Positions 1-11,742 of a DNA stretch of 64,000 bases are shown here, piece by piece. Under the pieces are notes generated by a model. The model was not told the origin of the DNA, searched no databases, and saw only the letters and a list, made by a program, of their open reading frames with translations. A program made the position numbers and the translations under genes. The stretch is from Limnomonas spitsbergensis (taxonomy: Eukaryota > Chlorophyta > Chlorophyceae > Chlamydomonadales): assembly GCA_037349105.1 (NCBI GenBank), contig JAYJMM010000036.1, positions 62,001 to 126,000 of the forward strand. Reading direction: 5' to 3'. How positions within the stretch are numbered: the stretch's first letter is position 1; every line of letters begins with the position of its first letter.

Positions 1-5
1 AGCCA

Positions 6-34
6 GGGCAGGGATAAGGGCCCAGGGTTGAGGG
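6..34 (+). other. Canonical G-quadruplex motif, one per 155-bp unit (representative)
   Basis: At 6-27 there are four runs of GGG separated by loops CA, ATAA and CCCA. A fifth GGG at 32-34 follows a TTGA loop. This satisfies the G3+N1-7 rule. The same arrangement recurs in almost every 155-bp unit, because it spans the end of the 53-bp monomer and the start of the next 34-mer. That implies well over 100 copies on the + strand. A few units weaken it by substitution (GGGCATGGATAAGGG near 1090, 2553, 6425; GGTATAAGGG near 1250, 3796). Confidence 0.85.
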
Positions 35-178
35 CAAGGCTGGAGGGTTTTGGATCCAGGGTTGAGGGCAAGGCTGGAGGGTTTTGGATCCAAGATTGAG
101 GGCAAGGCAGGAGGGTTTTGGACCTAGGGTTGTGGGCCAGGCATGTGGGTGTAAAAGCCAGGGCAGGGATAAGGGCCC
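24..178 (+). repeat. Representative 155-bp higher-order unit of array A
   Basis: Clear example of the higher-order unit: monomers at 24-57, 58-91 and 92-125 (34 bp each), then the 53-bp form at 126-178. The first two 34-mers are of the AGGGTTGAGGG type. The third begins AAGATTGAGGG and has GCAGGAGGG in place of GCTGGAGGG. In other units this third position is filled by a monomer beginning AGGATTGAGGGG and carrying GGAGATCTCAGG, as at 247-280. The two third-position types, plus a 33-bp form, are the main internal variants, and their order makes blocks recognisable. Confidence 0.95.
126..178 (+). repeat. 53-bp variant monomer of array A
   Basis: Begins AGGGTTGTGGGCCAGGC and ends GGGATAAGGGCCC. 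Aligned to the 34-mer, it is best read as one monomer interrupted by about 19 bp (ATGTGGGTGTAAAAGCC and flanking bases). It occurs once per 155-bp unit across the whole array and contributes most of the G-quadruplex core. Recurrent sub-variants mark larger blocks. GGCATAAGGGTG in place of GGCATGTGGGTG appears near 3928, 9228, 13441, 15297, 18462, 19235 and 22399. GGGCTAGGC appears near 3300, 8600, 12969, 14670, 17990 and 21929. Confidence 0.9.
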
Positions 179-214
179 TGGGTTGAGGGCAAGGCTGGAG
201 GGTTTTGGATTCAG

Positions 215-3200
215 GGTTGAGGGCAAGGCTGGAGGGTTTTGGATACAGGATTGAGGGGAATATTGGAGATCTCAGGACCCGGGGTTGTGGGCCAGGCATG
301 TGGGTGTAAAAGCCAGGGCAGGGATAAGGGCCCAGGGTTGAGGGCAAGGCTGGAGGGTTTTGGATCTAGGGTTGGGGGCAAGGCTGGAGGGTTTTGGATC
401 CAAGATTGAGGGCAAGGCAGGATGGTTTTGGACCTAGGGTTGTGGGCCAGGCATGTGGGTGTAAAAGCCAGGGCAGGGATAAGGGCCCAGGGTTGAGGGC
501 AAGGCTGGAGTGTTTTGGATCCAGGGTTGAGGGCAAGGCTGGAGGGTTTTGGATACAGGATTGAGGGGAATACTGGAGATCGCAGGACCCAGGGTTGTGG
601 GCCAGGCATGTGGGTGTAAAAGCCAGGGCAGGGATAAGGGCCCAAGGTTGAGGGCAAGGCTGGAGGGTTTTGGATCCAGGGTTGAGGGCAAGGCTGGAGG
701 GTTTTGGATACAGGATTGGGGGGAATTTTGAAGATCTCAGGACCCAGGGTTGTGGGCCAGGCATGTGGGTGTAAAAGCCAGGGCAGGGATAAGGGCCCAG
801 GGTTGAGGGCAAGGCTGGAGGGTTTTGGATCCAGGGTTGAGGGCAAGGCTGGAGGGTTTTGGATACAGGATTGAGGGGAATACTGGAGATCTCAGGACCC
901 AGGGTTGTGGGCCAAGCATGTGGTTGTAAAAGCCAGGGCAGGGATAAGGGCCCAGGGTTGAGGGCAAGGCTGGAGTGTTTTGGATCCAGGGTTGAGGGCA
1001 AGGCTGGAGGGTTTTGGATACAGGATTGAGGGGAATACTGGAGATCTCAGTACTCAAGGTTGTGGGCCAGGCATGTGGGTGTAAAAGCCAGGGCATGGAT
1101 AAGGGCCCATGGTTGAGGGCAATGCTGGAGGGTTTTGGATACAGGGTTGAGGGCAAGGCTGGAGGGTTCTGGATCCAAGATTGAGGGCAAGGCATGTGGT
1201 TTTGGACCCAGGGTTGTGGGCCAGGCATGTGGGTGTAAAAGCCAGGGCAGGTATAAGGGCCCAGGGTTGAGGGCAAGGCTGGAGGGTTTTGGATACAGGG
1301 TTGAGGGCAAGGCTGGAGGGTTTTGGATACAGGATTGAGGGGAATACTGGAGATCTCAGAACCCAGGGTTGTGGGCCAGGCATGTGGGTGTAAAAGCCAG
1401 GGCAGGGATAAGGGCCCAGGGTTGAGGGCAAGGCTGGAGGGTTTTGGAACCAGGGTTGAGGGCAAGGCTGGAGGGTTTTGGATCCAAGATTGAGGGCAAG
1501 GCAGGAGGGTTTTGGAAACAGGATTGAGGGGAATACTGGAGATCTCAGAACCAAGGGTTGTGGGCCAGGCATGTGGGTGTAAAAGCCAGGGCAGGGATAA
1601 GGGTCCAGGGTTGAGGGCAAGGCTGGAGGGTTTTGGATCCAGGGTTGAGGGCAAGGCTGGAGGGTTTTGGATCCAAGATTGAGGGCAAGGCAGGAGGGTT
1701 TTGGATACAGGATTGAGGGGAATTTTGGAGATCTCAGGACCCAGGGTTGTGGGCCAGGCATGTGGGTGTAAAAGCCAGGGCAGGGATAAGGGCCCAGGGT
1801 TGAGGGCAAGGCTGGAGGGTTTTGGATCTAGGGTTGGGGGCAAGGCTGGAGGGTTTTGGATCCAAGATTGAGGGCAAGGCAGGAGGGTTTTGGACCTAGG
1901 GTTGTGGGCCAGGCATGTGGGTGTAAAAGCCAGGGCAGGGATAAGGGCACATGGTTGAGGGCAAGGCTGGAGTGTTTTGGATCCAGGGTTGAGGGCAAGG
2001 CTGGAGGGTTTTGGATACAGGATTGAGGGGAATACTGGAGATCGCAGGACCCAGGGTTGTGGGCCAGGCATGTGGGTGTAAAAGCCAGGGCAGGGATAAG
2101 GGCCCAAGGTTGAGGGCAAGGCTGGAGGGTTTTGGATCCAGGGTTGAGGGCAAGGCTGGAGGGTTTTGGATACAGGATTGGGGGGAATTTTGGAGATCTC
2201 AGGACCCAGGGTTGTGGGCCAGGCATGTGGGTGTAAAAGCCAGGGCAGGGATAAGGGCCCAGGGTTGAGGGCAAGGCTGGAGGGTTTTGGATCCAGGCTT
2301 GAGGGCAAGGCTGGAGGGTTTTGGATACAGGATTGAGGGGAATACTGGAGATCTCTGGACCCAGGGTTGTGGGCCAAGCATGTGGTTGTAAAAGCCAGGG
2401 CAGGGATAAGGGCCCAGGGTTGAGGGCAAGGCTGGAGTGTTTTGGATCCATGGTTGAGGGCAAGGCTGGAGGGTTTTGGATACAGGATTGAGGGGAATAC
2501 TGGAGATCTCAGTACCCAAGGTTGTGGGCCAGGCATGTGGGTGTAAAAGCCAGGGCATGGATAAGGGCCCATGGTTGAGGGCAATGCTGGAGGGTTTTGG
2601 ATCCAGGGTTGAGGGCAAGGCATGTGGGTGTAAAAGCCAGGGCAGGGATAAGGGCCCAGGGTTGAGGGCAAGGCTGGAGGGTTTTGGATACAGGGTTGAG
2701 GGCAAGGCTGGAGGGTTTTGGATACAGGATTGAGGGGAATACTGGAGATCTCAGAACCCAGGGTTGTGGGCCAGGCATGTGGGTGTAAAAGCCAGGGCAG
2801 GGATAAGGGCCCAGGGTTGAGGGCAAGGCTGGAGGGTTTTGGAACCAGGGTTGAGGGCAAGGCTGGAAGGTTTTGGATCCAAGATTGAGGGCAAGGCAGG
2901 AGGGTTTTGGATACAGGATTGAGGGGAATACTGGAGATCTCAGAACCCAGGGTTGTGGGCCAGGCATGTGGGTGTAAAAGCCAGGGCAGGGATAAGGGTC
3001 CAGGGTTGAGGGCAAGGCTGGAGGGTTTTGGATCCAGGGTTGAGGGCAAGGCTGGAGGGTTTTGGATCCAAGATTGAGGGCAAGGCAGGAGGGTTTTGGA
3101 TACAGGATTGAGGGGAATTTTGGAGATCTCAGGACCCAGGGTTGTGGGCCAGGCATGTGGGTGTAAAAGCCAGGGCAGGGATAAGGGCCCAGGGTTGAGG

Positions 3201-5334
3201 GCAAGGCTGGAGGGTTTTGGATCCAGGGTTGAGGGCAAGGCTAGAGGGTTTTGGATACAGGATTGAGGGCAAGGCAGGTGGTTTTGGACCCAGGGTTGTG
3301 GGCTAGGCATGTGGGTGTAAAAGCCAGGGCAGGGATAAGGGCCCAGGGTTGAGGGCAAGGCTGGAGGGTTTTGGATACAGGGTTGAGGGCAAGGCTGGAG
3401 GGTTTTGGATACAGGATTGAGGGGAATACTGGAGATCGCAGGACCCAGGGTTGTGGGCCAGGCATGTGGGTGTAAAAGCCAGGGCAGGGATAAGGGCCCA
3501 AGGTTGAGGGCAAGGCTGGAGGGTTTTGGATCCAGGGTTGAGGGCAAGGCTGGAGGGTTTTGGATACAGGATTGGGGGGAATTTTGAAGATCTCAGGACC
3601 CAGGGTTGTGGGCCAGGCATGTGGGTGTAAAAGCCAGGGCAGGGATAAGGGCCCAGGGTTGAGGGCAATGTTGGAGGGTTTTGGATCCAGGGTTGAGGGC
3701 AAGGCTGGAAGGTTTTGGATCCAAGATTGAGGGCAAGGCAGGAGGGTTTTGGACCTAGGGTTGTGGGCCATGCATGTGGGTGTAAAAGCCAGGGCAGGTA
3801 TAAGGGCCCTGGGTTGAGGGCAAGGCTGGAGGGTCTTGGATCCAGGGTCGAGGGCAAGGCTGGAGGGTTTTGGATCCAAGATTGAGGGGAATATTGGAGA
3901 TCTCAGGACCCAGGGTTGTGGGCCAGGCATAAGGGTGTAAAAGCCAGGGCAGGGATAAGGGCCTAGGGTTGAGGGCAAGGCTGGAGGGTTTTGGATCCAG
4001 GGTTGAGGGCAAGGCTGGAGGGTTTTGGATCCAAGATTGAGGGCAAGGCAGGTGGTTTAGGACCCAGGGTTGTGGGCCAGGCATGTGGGTGTAAAAGCCA
4101 GGGCAGGGATAAGGGCCCAGGGTTGAGGGCAAGGCTGGAGGGTTTTGGATCCAGGGTTGAGGGCAAGGATGGAGGGTTTTGGATACAGGATTGAGGGGAA
4201 TACTGGAGATCTCAGGACCCAGGGTTGTGGGCCAGGCATGTGGGTGTAAAAGCCAGGGCAGGGATAAGGGCCCAGGGTTGAGGGCAAGGCTGGAGGGTTT
4301 TGGATACAGGGTTGAGGGCAAGGCTGGAGGGTTTTGGATCCAAGATTGAGGGCAAGGCAGGTGGTTTAGGACCCAGGTTTGTGGGCCAGGCATGTGGGTG
4401 TAAAAGCCAGGGCAGGGATAAGGGCCCAGGGTTGAGGGCAAGGTTGGAGGGTTTTGGATACAAGGTTGAGGGCAAGGCTGGAGGGTTTTGGATCCAAGAT
4501 TGAGGGCAAGGCAGGAGGGTTTTGGACCTAGGGTTGTGGGCCAGGCATGTGGGTGTAAAAGCCAGGGCAGGGATAAGGGCCCATGGTTGAGGGCAAGGCT
4601 GGAGGGTTTTGGATACAGGGTTGAGGGCAAGGCTGGAGGGTTTTGGATACAGGATTGAGGGGAATATTGGAGATCTCAGGACCCAGGGTTGTGGGCCAGG
4701 CATGTGGGTGTAAAAGCCAGGGCAGGGATAAGGGCCCAGGGTTGAGGGCAAGGCTGGAGGGTTTTGGATCCAGGGTTGAGGGCAAGGCTGGAGGGTTTTG
4801 GATCCAAGATTGAGGGCAAGGCAGGAGGGTTTTGGACCTAGGGTTGTGGGCCAGGCATGTGGGTGTAAAAGCCAGGGCAGGGATAAGGGCCCAGGGTTGA
4901 GGGCAAGGCTGGAGGGTTTTGGATTCAGGGTTGAGGGCAAGGCTGGAGGGTTTTGGATACAGGATTGAGGGGAATATTGGAGATCTCAGGACCCGGGGTT
5001 GTGGGCCAGGCATGTGGGTGTAAAAGCCAGGGCAGGGATAAGGGCCCAGGGTTGAGGGCAAGGCTGGAGGGTTTTGGATCTAGGGTTGGGGGCAAGGCTG
5101 GAGGGTTTTGGATCCAAGATTGAGGGCAAGGCAGGAGGGTTTTGGACCTAGGGTTGTGGGCCAGGCATGTGGGTGTAAAAGCCAGGGCAGGGATAAGGGC
5201 CCATGGTTGAGGGCAAGGCTGGAGTGTTTTGGATCCAGGGTTGAGGGCAAGGCTGGAGGGTTTTGGATACAGGATTGAGGGGAATACTGGAGATCTCAGG
5301 ACCCAGGGTTGTGGGCCAGGCATGTGGGTGTAAA
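215..5334 (+). repeat. Array A super-repeat, copy 1 (about 5.3 kb)
   Basis: Matches the following 5.3 kb almost base for base. From about 215 to 3200 the partner lies 5334 bp downstream. From 3241 to about 5358 the partner lies 5300 bp downstream. The change of offset is a net loss of one 34-bp monomer in copy 2, and variant order is also scrambled around 2860-3150 compared with 8195-8450. Rare shared variants support homology: the CTTGAGGG monomer near 2297 and 7631, TCTCTGGACCC near 2352 and 7686, and GGGTCGAGGG near 3845 and 9145. End points are approximate. Confidence 0.85.
4033..4065 (+). repeat. 33-bp monomer variant of array A (representative)
   Basis: This monomer begins AAGATTGAGGG and ends GGTGGTTTAGGACCC. 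It is 33 bp long because GGAGGGTTTTGG is replaced by GGTGGTTTAGG. The same form recurs near 4345, 9333, 9645, 10730, 13557, 15403, 15715, 18580, 19346, 19658, 22510 and 22822. It explains why some large repeat offsets are 1 bp short of a multiple of 155, for example 1084 = 7 x 155 - 1. Confidence 0.85.
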
Positions 5335-5548
5335 AGCCAGGGCAGGGATAAGGGCCCAAGGTTGAGGGCAAGGCTGGAGGGTTTTGGATCCAGGGTTGAG
5401 GGCAAGGCTGGAGGGTTTTGGATACAGGATTGGGGGGAATTTTGAAGATCTCAGGACCCAGGGTTGTGGGCCAGGCATGTGGGTGTAAAAGCCAGGGCAG
5501 GGATAAGGGCCCAGGGTTGAGGGCAAGGCTGGAGGGTTTTGGATCCAG

Positions 5549-8500
5549 GGTTGAGGGCAAGGCTGGAGGGTTTTGGATACAGGATTGAGGGGAATATTGG
5601 AGATCTCAGGACCCGGGGTTGTGGGCCAGGCATGTGGGTGTAAAAGCCAGGGCAGGGATAAGGGCCCAGGGTTGAGGGCAAGGCTGGAGGGTTTTGGATC
5701 TAGGGTTGGGGGCAAGGCTGGAGGGTTTTGGATCCAAGATTGAGGGCAAGGCAGGATGGTTTTGGACCTAGGGTTGTGGGCCAGGCATGTGGGTGTAAAA
5801 GCCAGGGCAGGGATAAGGGCCCAGGGTTGAGGGCAAGGCTGGAGTGTTTTGGATCCAGGGTTGAGGGCAAGGCTGGAGGGTTTTGGATACAGGATTGAGG
5901 GGAATACTGGAGATCGCAGGACCCAGGGTTGTGGGCCAGGCATGTGGGTGTAAAAGCCAGGGCAGGGATAAGGGCCCAAGGTTGAGGGCAAGGCTGGAGG
6001 GTTTTGGATCCAGGGTTGAGGGCAAGGCTGGAGGGTTTTGGATACAGGATTGGGGGGAATTTTGAAGATCTCAGGACCCAGGGTTGTGGGCCAGGCATGT
6101 GGGTGTAAAAGCCAGGGCAGGGATAAGGGCCCAGGGTTGAGGGCAAGGCTGGAGGGTTTTGGATCCAGGGTTGAGGGCAAGGCTGGAGGGTTTTGGATAC
6201 AGGATTGAGGGGAATACTGGAGATCTCAGGACCCAGGGTTGTGGGCCAAGCATGTGGTTGTAAAAGCCAGGGCAGGGATAAGGGCCCAGGGTTGAGGGCA
6301 AGGCTGGAGTGTTTTGGATCCAGGGTTGAGGGCAAGGCTGGAGGGTTTTGGATACAGGATTGAGGGGAATACTGGAGATCTCAGTACTCAAGGTTGTGGG
6401 CCAGGCATGTGGGTGTAAAAGCCAGGGCATGGATAAGGGCCCATGGTTGAGGGCAATGCTGGAGGGTTTTGGATACAGGGTTGAGGGCAAGGCTGGAGGG
6501 TTCTGGATCCAAGATTGAGGGCAAGGCATGTGGTTTTGGACCCAGGGTTGTGGGCCAGGCATGTGGGTGTAAAAGCCAGGGCAGGTATAAGGGCCCAGGG
6601 TTGAGGGCAAGGCTAGAGGGTTTTGGATACAGGGTTGAGGGCAAGGCTGGAGGGTTTTGGATACAGGATTGAGGGGAATACTGGAGATCTCAGAACCCAG
6701 GGTTGTGGGCCAGGCATGTGGGTGTAAAAGCCAGGGCAGGGATAAGGGCCCAGGGTTGAGGGCAAGGCTGGAGGGTTTTGGAACCAGGGTTGAGGGCAAG
6801 GCTGGAGGGTTTTGGATCCAAGATTGAGGGCAAGGCAGGAGGGTTTTGGATACAGGATTGAGGGGAATACTGGAGATCTCAGAACCAAGGGTTGTGGGCC
6901 AGGCATGTGGGTGTAAAAGCCAGGGCAGGGATAAGGGTCCAGGGTTGAGGGCAAGGCTGGAGGGTTTTGGATCCAGGGTTGAGGGCAAGGCTGGAGGGTT
7001 TTGGATCCAAGATTGAGGGCAAGGCAGGAGGGTTTTGGATACAGGATTGAGGGGAATTTTGGAGATCTCAGGACCCAGGGTTGTGGGCCAGGCATGTGGG
7101 TGTAAAAGCCAGGGCAGGGATAAGGGCCCAGGGTTGAGGGCAAGGCTGGAGGGTTTTGGATCTAGGGTTGGGGGCAAGGCTGGAGGGTTTTGGATCCAAG
7201 ATTGAGGGCAAGGCAGGAGGGTTTTGGACCTAGGGTTGTGGGCCAGGCATGTGGGTGTAAAAGCCAGGGCAGGGATAAGGGCCCATGGTTGAGGGCAAGG
7301 CTGGAGTGTTTTGGATCCAGGGTTGAGGGCAAGGCTGGAGGGTTTTGGATACAGGATTGAGGGGAATACTGGAGATCGCAGGACCCAGGGTTGTGGGCCA
7401 GGCATGTGGGTGTAAAAGCCAGGGCAGGGATAAGGGCCCAAGGTTGAGGGCAAGGCTGGAGGGTTTTGGATCCAGGGTTGAGGGCAAGGCTGGAGGGTTT
7501 TGGATACAGGATTGGGGGGAATTTTGGAGATCTCAGGACCCAGGGTTGTGGGCCAGGCATGTGGGTGTAAAAGCCAGGGCAGGGATAAGGGCCCAGGGTT
7601 GAGGGCAAGGCTGGAGGGTTTTGGATCCAGGCTTGAGGGCAAGGCTGGAGGGTTTTGGATACAGGATTGAGGGGAATACTGGAGATCTCTGGACCCAGGG
7701 TTGTGGGCCAAGCATGTGGTTGTAAAAGCCAGGGCAGGGATAAGGGCCCAGGGTTGAGGGCAAGGCTGGAGTGTTTTGGATCCATGGTTGAGGGCAAGGC
7801 TGGAGGGTTTTGGATACAGGATTGAGGGGAATACTGGAGATCTCAGTACCCAAGGTTGTGGGCCAGGCATGTGGGTGTAAAAGCCAGGGCATGGATAAGG
7901 GCCCATGGTTGAGGGCAATGCTGGAGGGTTTTGGATCCAGGGTTGAGGGCAAGGCATGTGGGTGTAAAAGCCAGGGCAGGGATAAGGGCCCAGGGTTGAG
8001 GGCAAGGCTGGAGGGTTTTGGATACAGGGTTGAGGGCAAGGCTGGAGGGTTTTGGATACAGGATTGAGGGGAATACTGGAGATCTCAGAACCCAGGGTTG
8101 TGGGCCAGGCATGTGGGTGTAAAAGCCAGGGCAGGGATAAGGGCCCAGGGTTGAGGGCAAGGCTGGAGGGTTTTGGAACCAGGGTTGAGGGCAAGGCTGG
8201 AGGGTTTTGGATCCAGGGTTGAGGGCAAGGCTGGAGGGTTTTGGATACAGGATTGAGGGGAATACTGGAGATCTCAGGACCCAGGGTTGTGGGCCAGGCA
8301 TGTGGGTGTAAAAGCCAGGGCAGGGATAAGGGCCCAAGGTTGAGGGCAAGGCTGGAGGGTTTTGGATCCAGGGTTGAGGGCAAGGCTGGAGGGTTTTGGA
8401 TACAGGATTGGGGGGAATTTTGGAGATCTCAGGACCCAGGGTTGTGGGCCAGGCATGTGGGTGTAAAAGCCAGGGCAGGGATAAGGGCCCAGGGTTGAGG

Positions 8501-10658
8501 GCAAGGCTGGAGGGTTTTGGATCCAGGGTTGAGGGCAAGGCTGGAGGGTTTTGGATACAGGATTGAGGGCAAGGCAGGTGGTTTTGGACCCAGGGTTGTG
8601 GGCTAGGCATGTGGGTGTAAAAGCCAGGGCAGGGATAAGGGCCCAGGGTTGAGGGCAAGGCTGGAGGGTTTTGGATACAGGGTTGAGGGCAAGGCTGGAG
8701 GGTTTTGGATACAGGATTGAGGGGAATACTGGAGATCGCAGGACCCAGGGTTGTGGGCCAGGCATGTGGGTGTAAAAGCCAGGGCAGGGATAAGGGCCCA
8801 AGGTTGAGGGCAAGGCTGGAGGGTTTTGGATCCAGGGTTGAGGGCAAGGCTGGAGGGTTTTGGATACAGGATTGGGGGGAATTTTGAAGATCTCAGGACC
8901 CAGGGTTGTGGGCCAGGCATGTGGGTGTAAAAGCCAGGGCAGGGATAAGGGCCCAGGGTTGAGGGCAATGTTGGAGGGTTTTGGATCCAGGGTTGAGGGC
9001 AAGGCTGGAAGGTTTTGGATCCAAGATTGAGGGCAAGGCAGGAGGGTTTTGGACCTAGGGTTGTGGGCCATGCATGTGGGTGTAAAAGCCAGGGCAGGTA
9101 TAAGGGCCCTGGGTTGAGGGCAAGGCTGGAGGGTCTTGGATCCAGGGTCGAGGGCAAGGCTGGAGGGTTTTGGATCCAAGATTGAGGGGAATATTGGAGA
9201 TCTCAGGACCCAGGGTTGTGGGCCAGGCATAAGGGTGTAAAAGCCAGGGCAGGGATAAGGGCCTAGGGTTGAGGGCAAGGCTGGAGGGTTTTGGATCCAG
9301 GGTTGAGGGCAAGGCTGGAGGGTTTTGGATCCAAGATTGAGGGCAAGGCAGGTGGTTTAGGACCCAGGGTTGTGGGCCAGGCATGTGGGTGTAAAAGCCA
9401 GGGCAGGGATAAGGGCCCAGGGTTGAGGGCAAGGCTGGAGGGTTTTGGATCCAGGGTTGAGGGCAAGGCTGGAGGGTTTTGGATACAGGATTGAGGGGAA
9501 TACTGGAGATCTCAGGACCCAGGGTTGTGGGCCAGGCATGTGGGTGTAAAAGCCAGGGCAGGGATAAGGGCCCAGGGTTGAGGGCAAGGCTGGAGGGTTT
9601 TGGATACAGGGTTGAGGGCAAGGCTGGAGGGTTTTGGATCCAAGATTGAGGGCAAGGCAGGTGGTTTAGGACCCAGGTTTGTGGGCCAGGCATGTGGGTG
9701 TAAAAGCCAGGGCAGGGATAAGGGCCCAGGGTTGAGGGCAAGGTTGGAGGGTTTTGGATACAAGGTTGAGGGCAAGGCTGGAGGGTTTTGGATCCAAGAT
9801 TGAGGGCAAGGCAGGAGGGTTTTGGACCTAGGGTTGTGGGCCAGGCATGTGGGTGTAAAAGCCAGGGCAGGGATAAGGGCCCATGGTTGAGGGCAAGGCT
9901 GGAGGGTTTTGGATACAGGGTTGAGGGCAAGGCTGGAGGGTTTTGGATACAGGATTGAGGGGAATATTGGAGATCTCAGGACCCAGGGTTGTGGGCCAGG
10001 CATGTGGGTGTAAAAGCCAGGGCAGGGATAAGGGCCCAGGGTTGAGGGCAAGGCTGGAGGGTTTTGGATCCAGGGTTGAGGGCAAGGCTGGAGGGTTTTG
10101 GATCCAAGATTGAGGGCAAGGCAGGAGGGTTTTGGACCTAGGGTTGTGGGCCAGGCATGTGGGTGTAAAAGCCAGGGCAGGGATAAGGGCCCAGGGTTGA
10201 GGGCAAGGCTGGAGGGTTTTGGATTCAGGGTTGAGGGCAAGGCTGGAGGGTTTTGGATACAGGATTGAGGGGAATATTGGAGATCTCAGGACCCGGGGTT
10301 GTAGGCCAGGCATGTGGGTGTAAAAGCCAGGGCAGGGATAAGGGCCCAGGGTTGAGGGCAAGGCTGGAGGGTTTTGGATCTAGGGTTGGGGGCAAGGCTG
10401 GAGGGTTTTGGATCCAAGATTGAGGGCAAGGCAGGAGGGTTTTGGACCTAGGGTTGTGGGCCAGGCATGTGGGTGTAAAAGCCAGGGCAGGGATAAGGGC
10501 CCATGGTTGAGGGCAAGGCTGGAGTGTTTTGGATCCAGGGTTGAGGGCAAGGCTGGAGGGTTTTGGATACAGGATTGAGGGGAATACTGGAGATCTCAGG
10601 ACCCAGGGTTGTGGGCCAGGCATGTGGGTGTAAAAGCCAGGGCAGGGATAAGGGCCCA
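5549..10658 (+). repeat. Array A super-repeat, copy 2 (about 5.3 kb)
   Basis: Second copy of the 5.3-kb block at 215-5334, directly adjacent and in the same orientation, so this is a tandem segmental duplication inside the satellite. The 34-bp loss and local rearrangement lie around 8195-8450. The match to copy 1 breaks at about 10659 (CCCAGGG here against CCCAAGG at 5357). Confidence 0.85.
9443..10526 (+). repeat. 1084-bp tandem duplication in array A, copy 1
   Basis: Near-identical to 10527-11610 and onward to about 11742, at an offset of 1084 bp (seven 155-bp units minus 1 bp from a 33-bp monomer). It contains the diagnostic GGTTTAGGACCCAGGTTTG variant near 9660, which recurs near 10744. 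It looks like a recent unequal-exchange product, because it duplicates part of the larger 5.3-kb block. Confidence 0.8.
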
Positions 10659-11742
10659 GGGTTGAGGGCAAGGCTGGAGGGTTTTGGATACAGGGTTGAG
10701 GGCAAGGCTGGAGGGTTTTGGATCCAAGATTGAGGGCAAGGCAGGTGGTTTAGGACCCAGGTTTGTGGGCCAGGCATGTGGGTGTAAAAGCCAGGGCAGG
10801 GATAAGGGCCCAGGGTTGAGGGCAAGGTTGGAGGGTTTTGGATACAAGGTTGAGGGCAAGGCTGGAGGGTTTTGGATCCAAGATTGAGGGCAAGGCAGGA
10901 GGGTTTTGGACCTAGGGTTGTGGGCCAGGCATGTGGGTGTAAAAGCCAGGGCAGGGATAAGGGCCCATGGTTGAGGGCAAGGCTGGAGGGTTTTGGATAC
11001 AGGGTTGAGGGCAAGGCTGGAGGGTTTTGGATACAGGATTGAGGGGAATATTGGAGATCTCAGGACCCAGGGTTGTGGGCCAGGCATGTGGGTGTAAAAG
11101 CCAGGGCAGGGATAAGGGCCCAGGGTTGAGGGCAAGGCTGGAGGGTTTTGGATCCAGGGTTGAGGGCAAGGCTGGAGGGTTTTGGATCCAAGATTGAGGG
11201 CAAGGCAGGAGGGTTTTGGACCTAGGGTTGTGGGCCAGGCATGTGGGTGTAAAAGCCAGGGCAGGGATAAGGGCCCAGGGTTGAGGGCAAGGCTGGAGGG
11301 TTTTGGATTCAGGGTTGAGGGCAAGGCTGGAGGGTTTTGGATACAGGATTGAGGGGAATATTGGAGATCTCAGGACCCGGGGTTGTGGGCCAGGCATGTG
11401 GGTGTAAAAGCCAGGGCAGGGATAAGGGCCCAGGGTTGAGGGCAAGGCTGGAGGGTTTTGGATCTAGGGTTGGGGGCAAGGCTGGAGGGTTTTGGATCCA
11501 AGATTGAGGGCAAGGCAGGAGGGTTTTGGACCTAGGGTTGTGGGCCAGGCATGTGGGTGTAAAAGCCAGGGCAGGGATAAGGGCCCATGGTTGAGGGCAA
11601 GGCTGGAGTGTTTTGGATCCAGGGTTGAGGGCAAGGCTGGAGGGTTTTGGATACAGGATTGAGGGGAATACTGGAGATCTCAGGACCCAGGGTTGTGGGC
11701 CAGGCATGTGGGTGTAAAAGCCAGGGCAGGGATAAGGGCCCA
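10527..11742 (+). repeat. 1084-bp tandem duplication in array A, copy 2 with extension
   Basis: Second copy of the 1084-bp block. The match to the upstream copy runs to about 11742 (partner 10658), about 130 bp beyond one full period. The start is set where CTGGAGTGTTTT here differs from CTGGAGGGTTTT upstream. Confidence 0.8.

Noticed and set aside
6..178. GGGCCC, GGATCC and AGATCT palindromes as regulatory operators
   Set aside because: They are part of the repeat consensus and recur with its period. No associated promoter or gene is present.
549..731. Short plus-strand open frames of 60-85 codons repeated through array A
   Set aside because: They are the same repeat translated and recur at every copy. 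TGA and TAA in the consensus close them quickly, and there is no independent coding evidence.
737..3547. A 936-codon minus-strand open frame, with similar ones of 150-770 codons in array A, as proline-rich protein genes
   Set aside because: Frames start and stop at recurring monomer variants. The 155-bp unit is not a multiple of 3, so the frame drifts through all phases. The peptide changes only with monomer order, and no unique domain is present.
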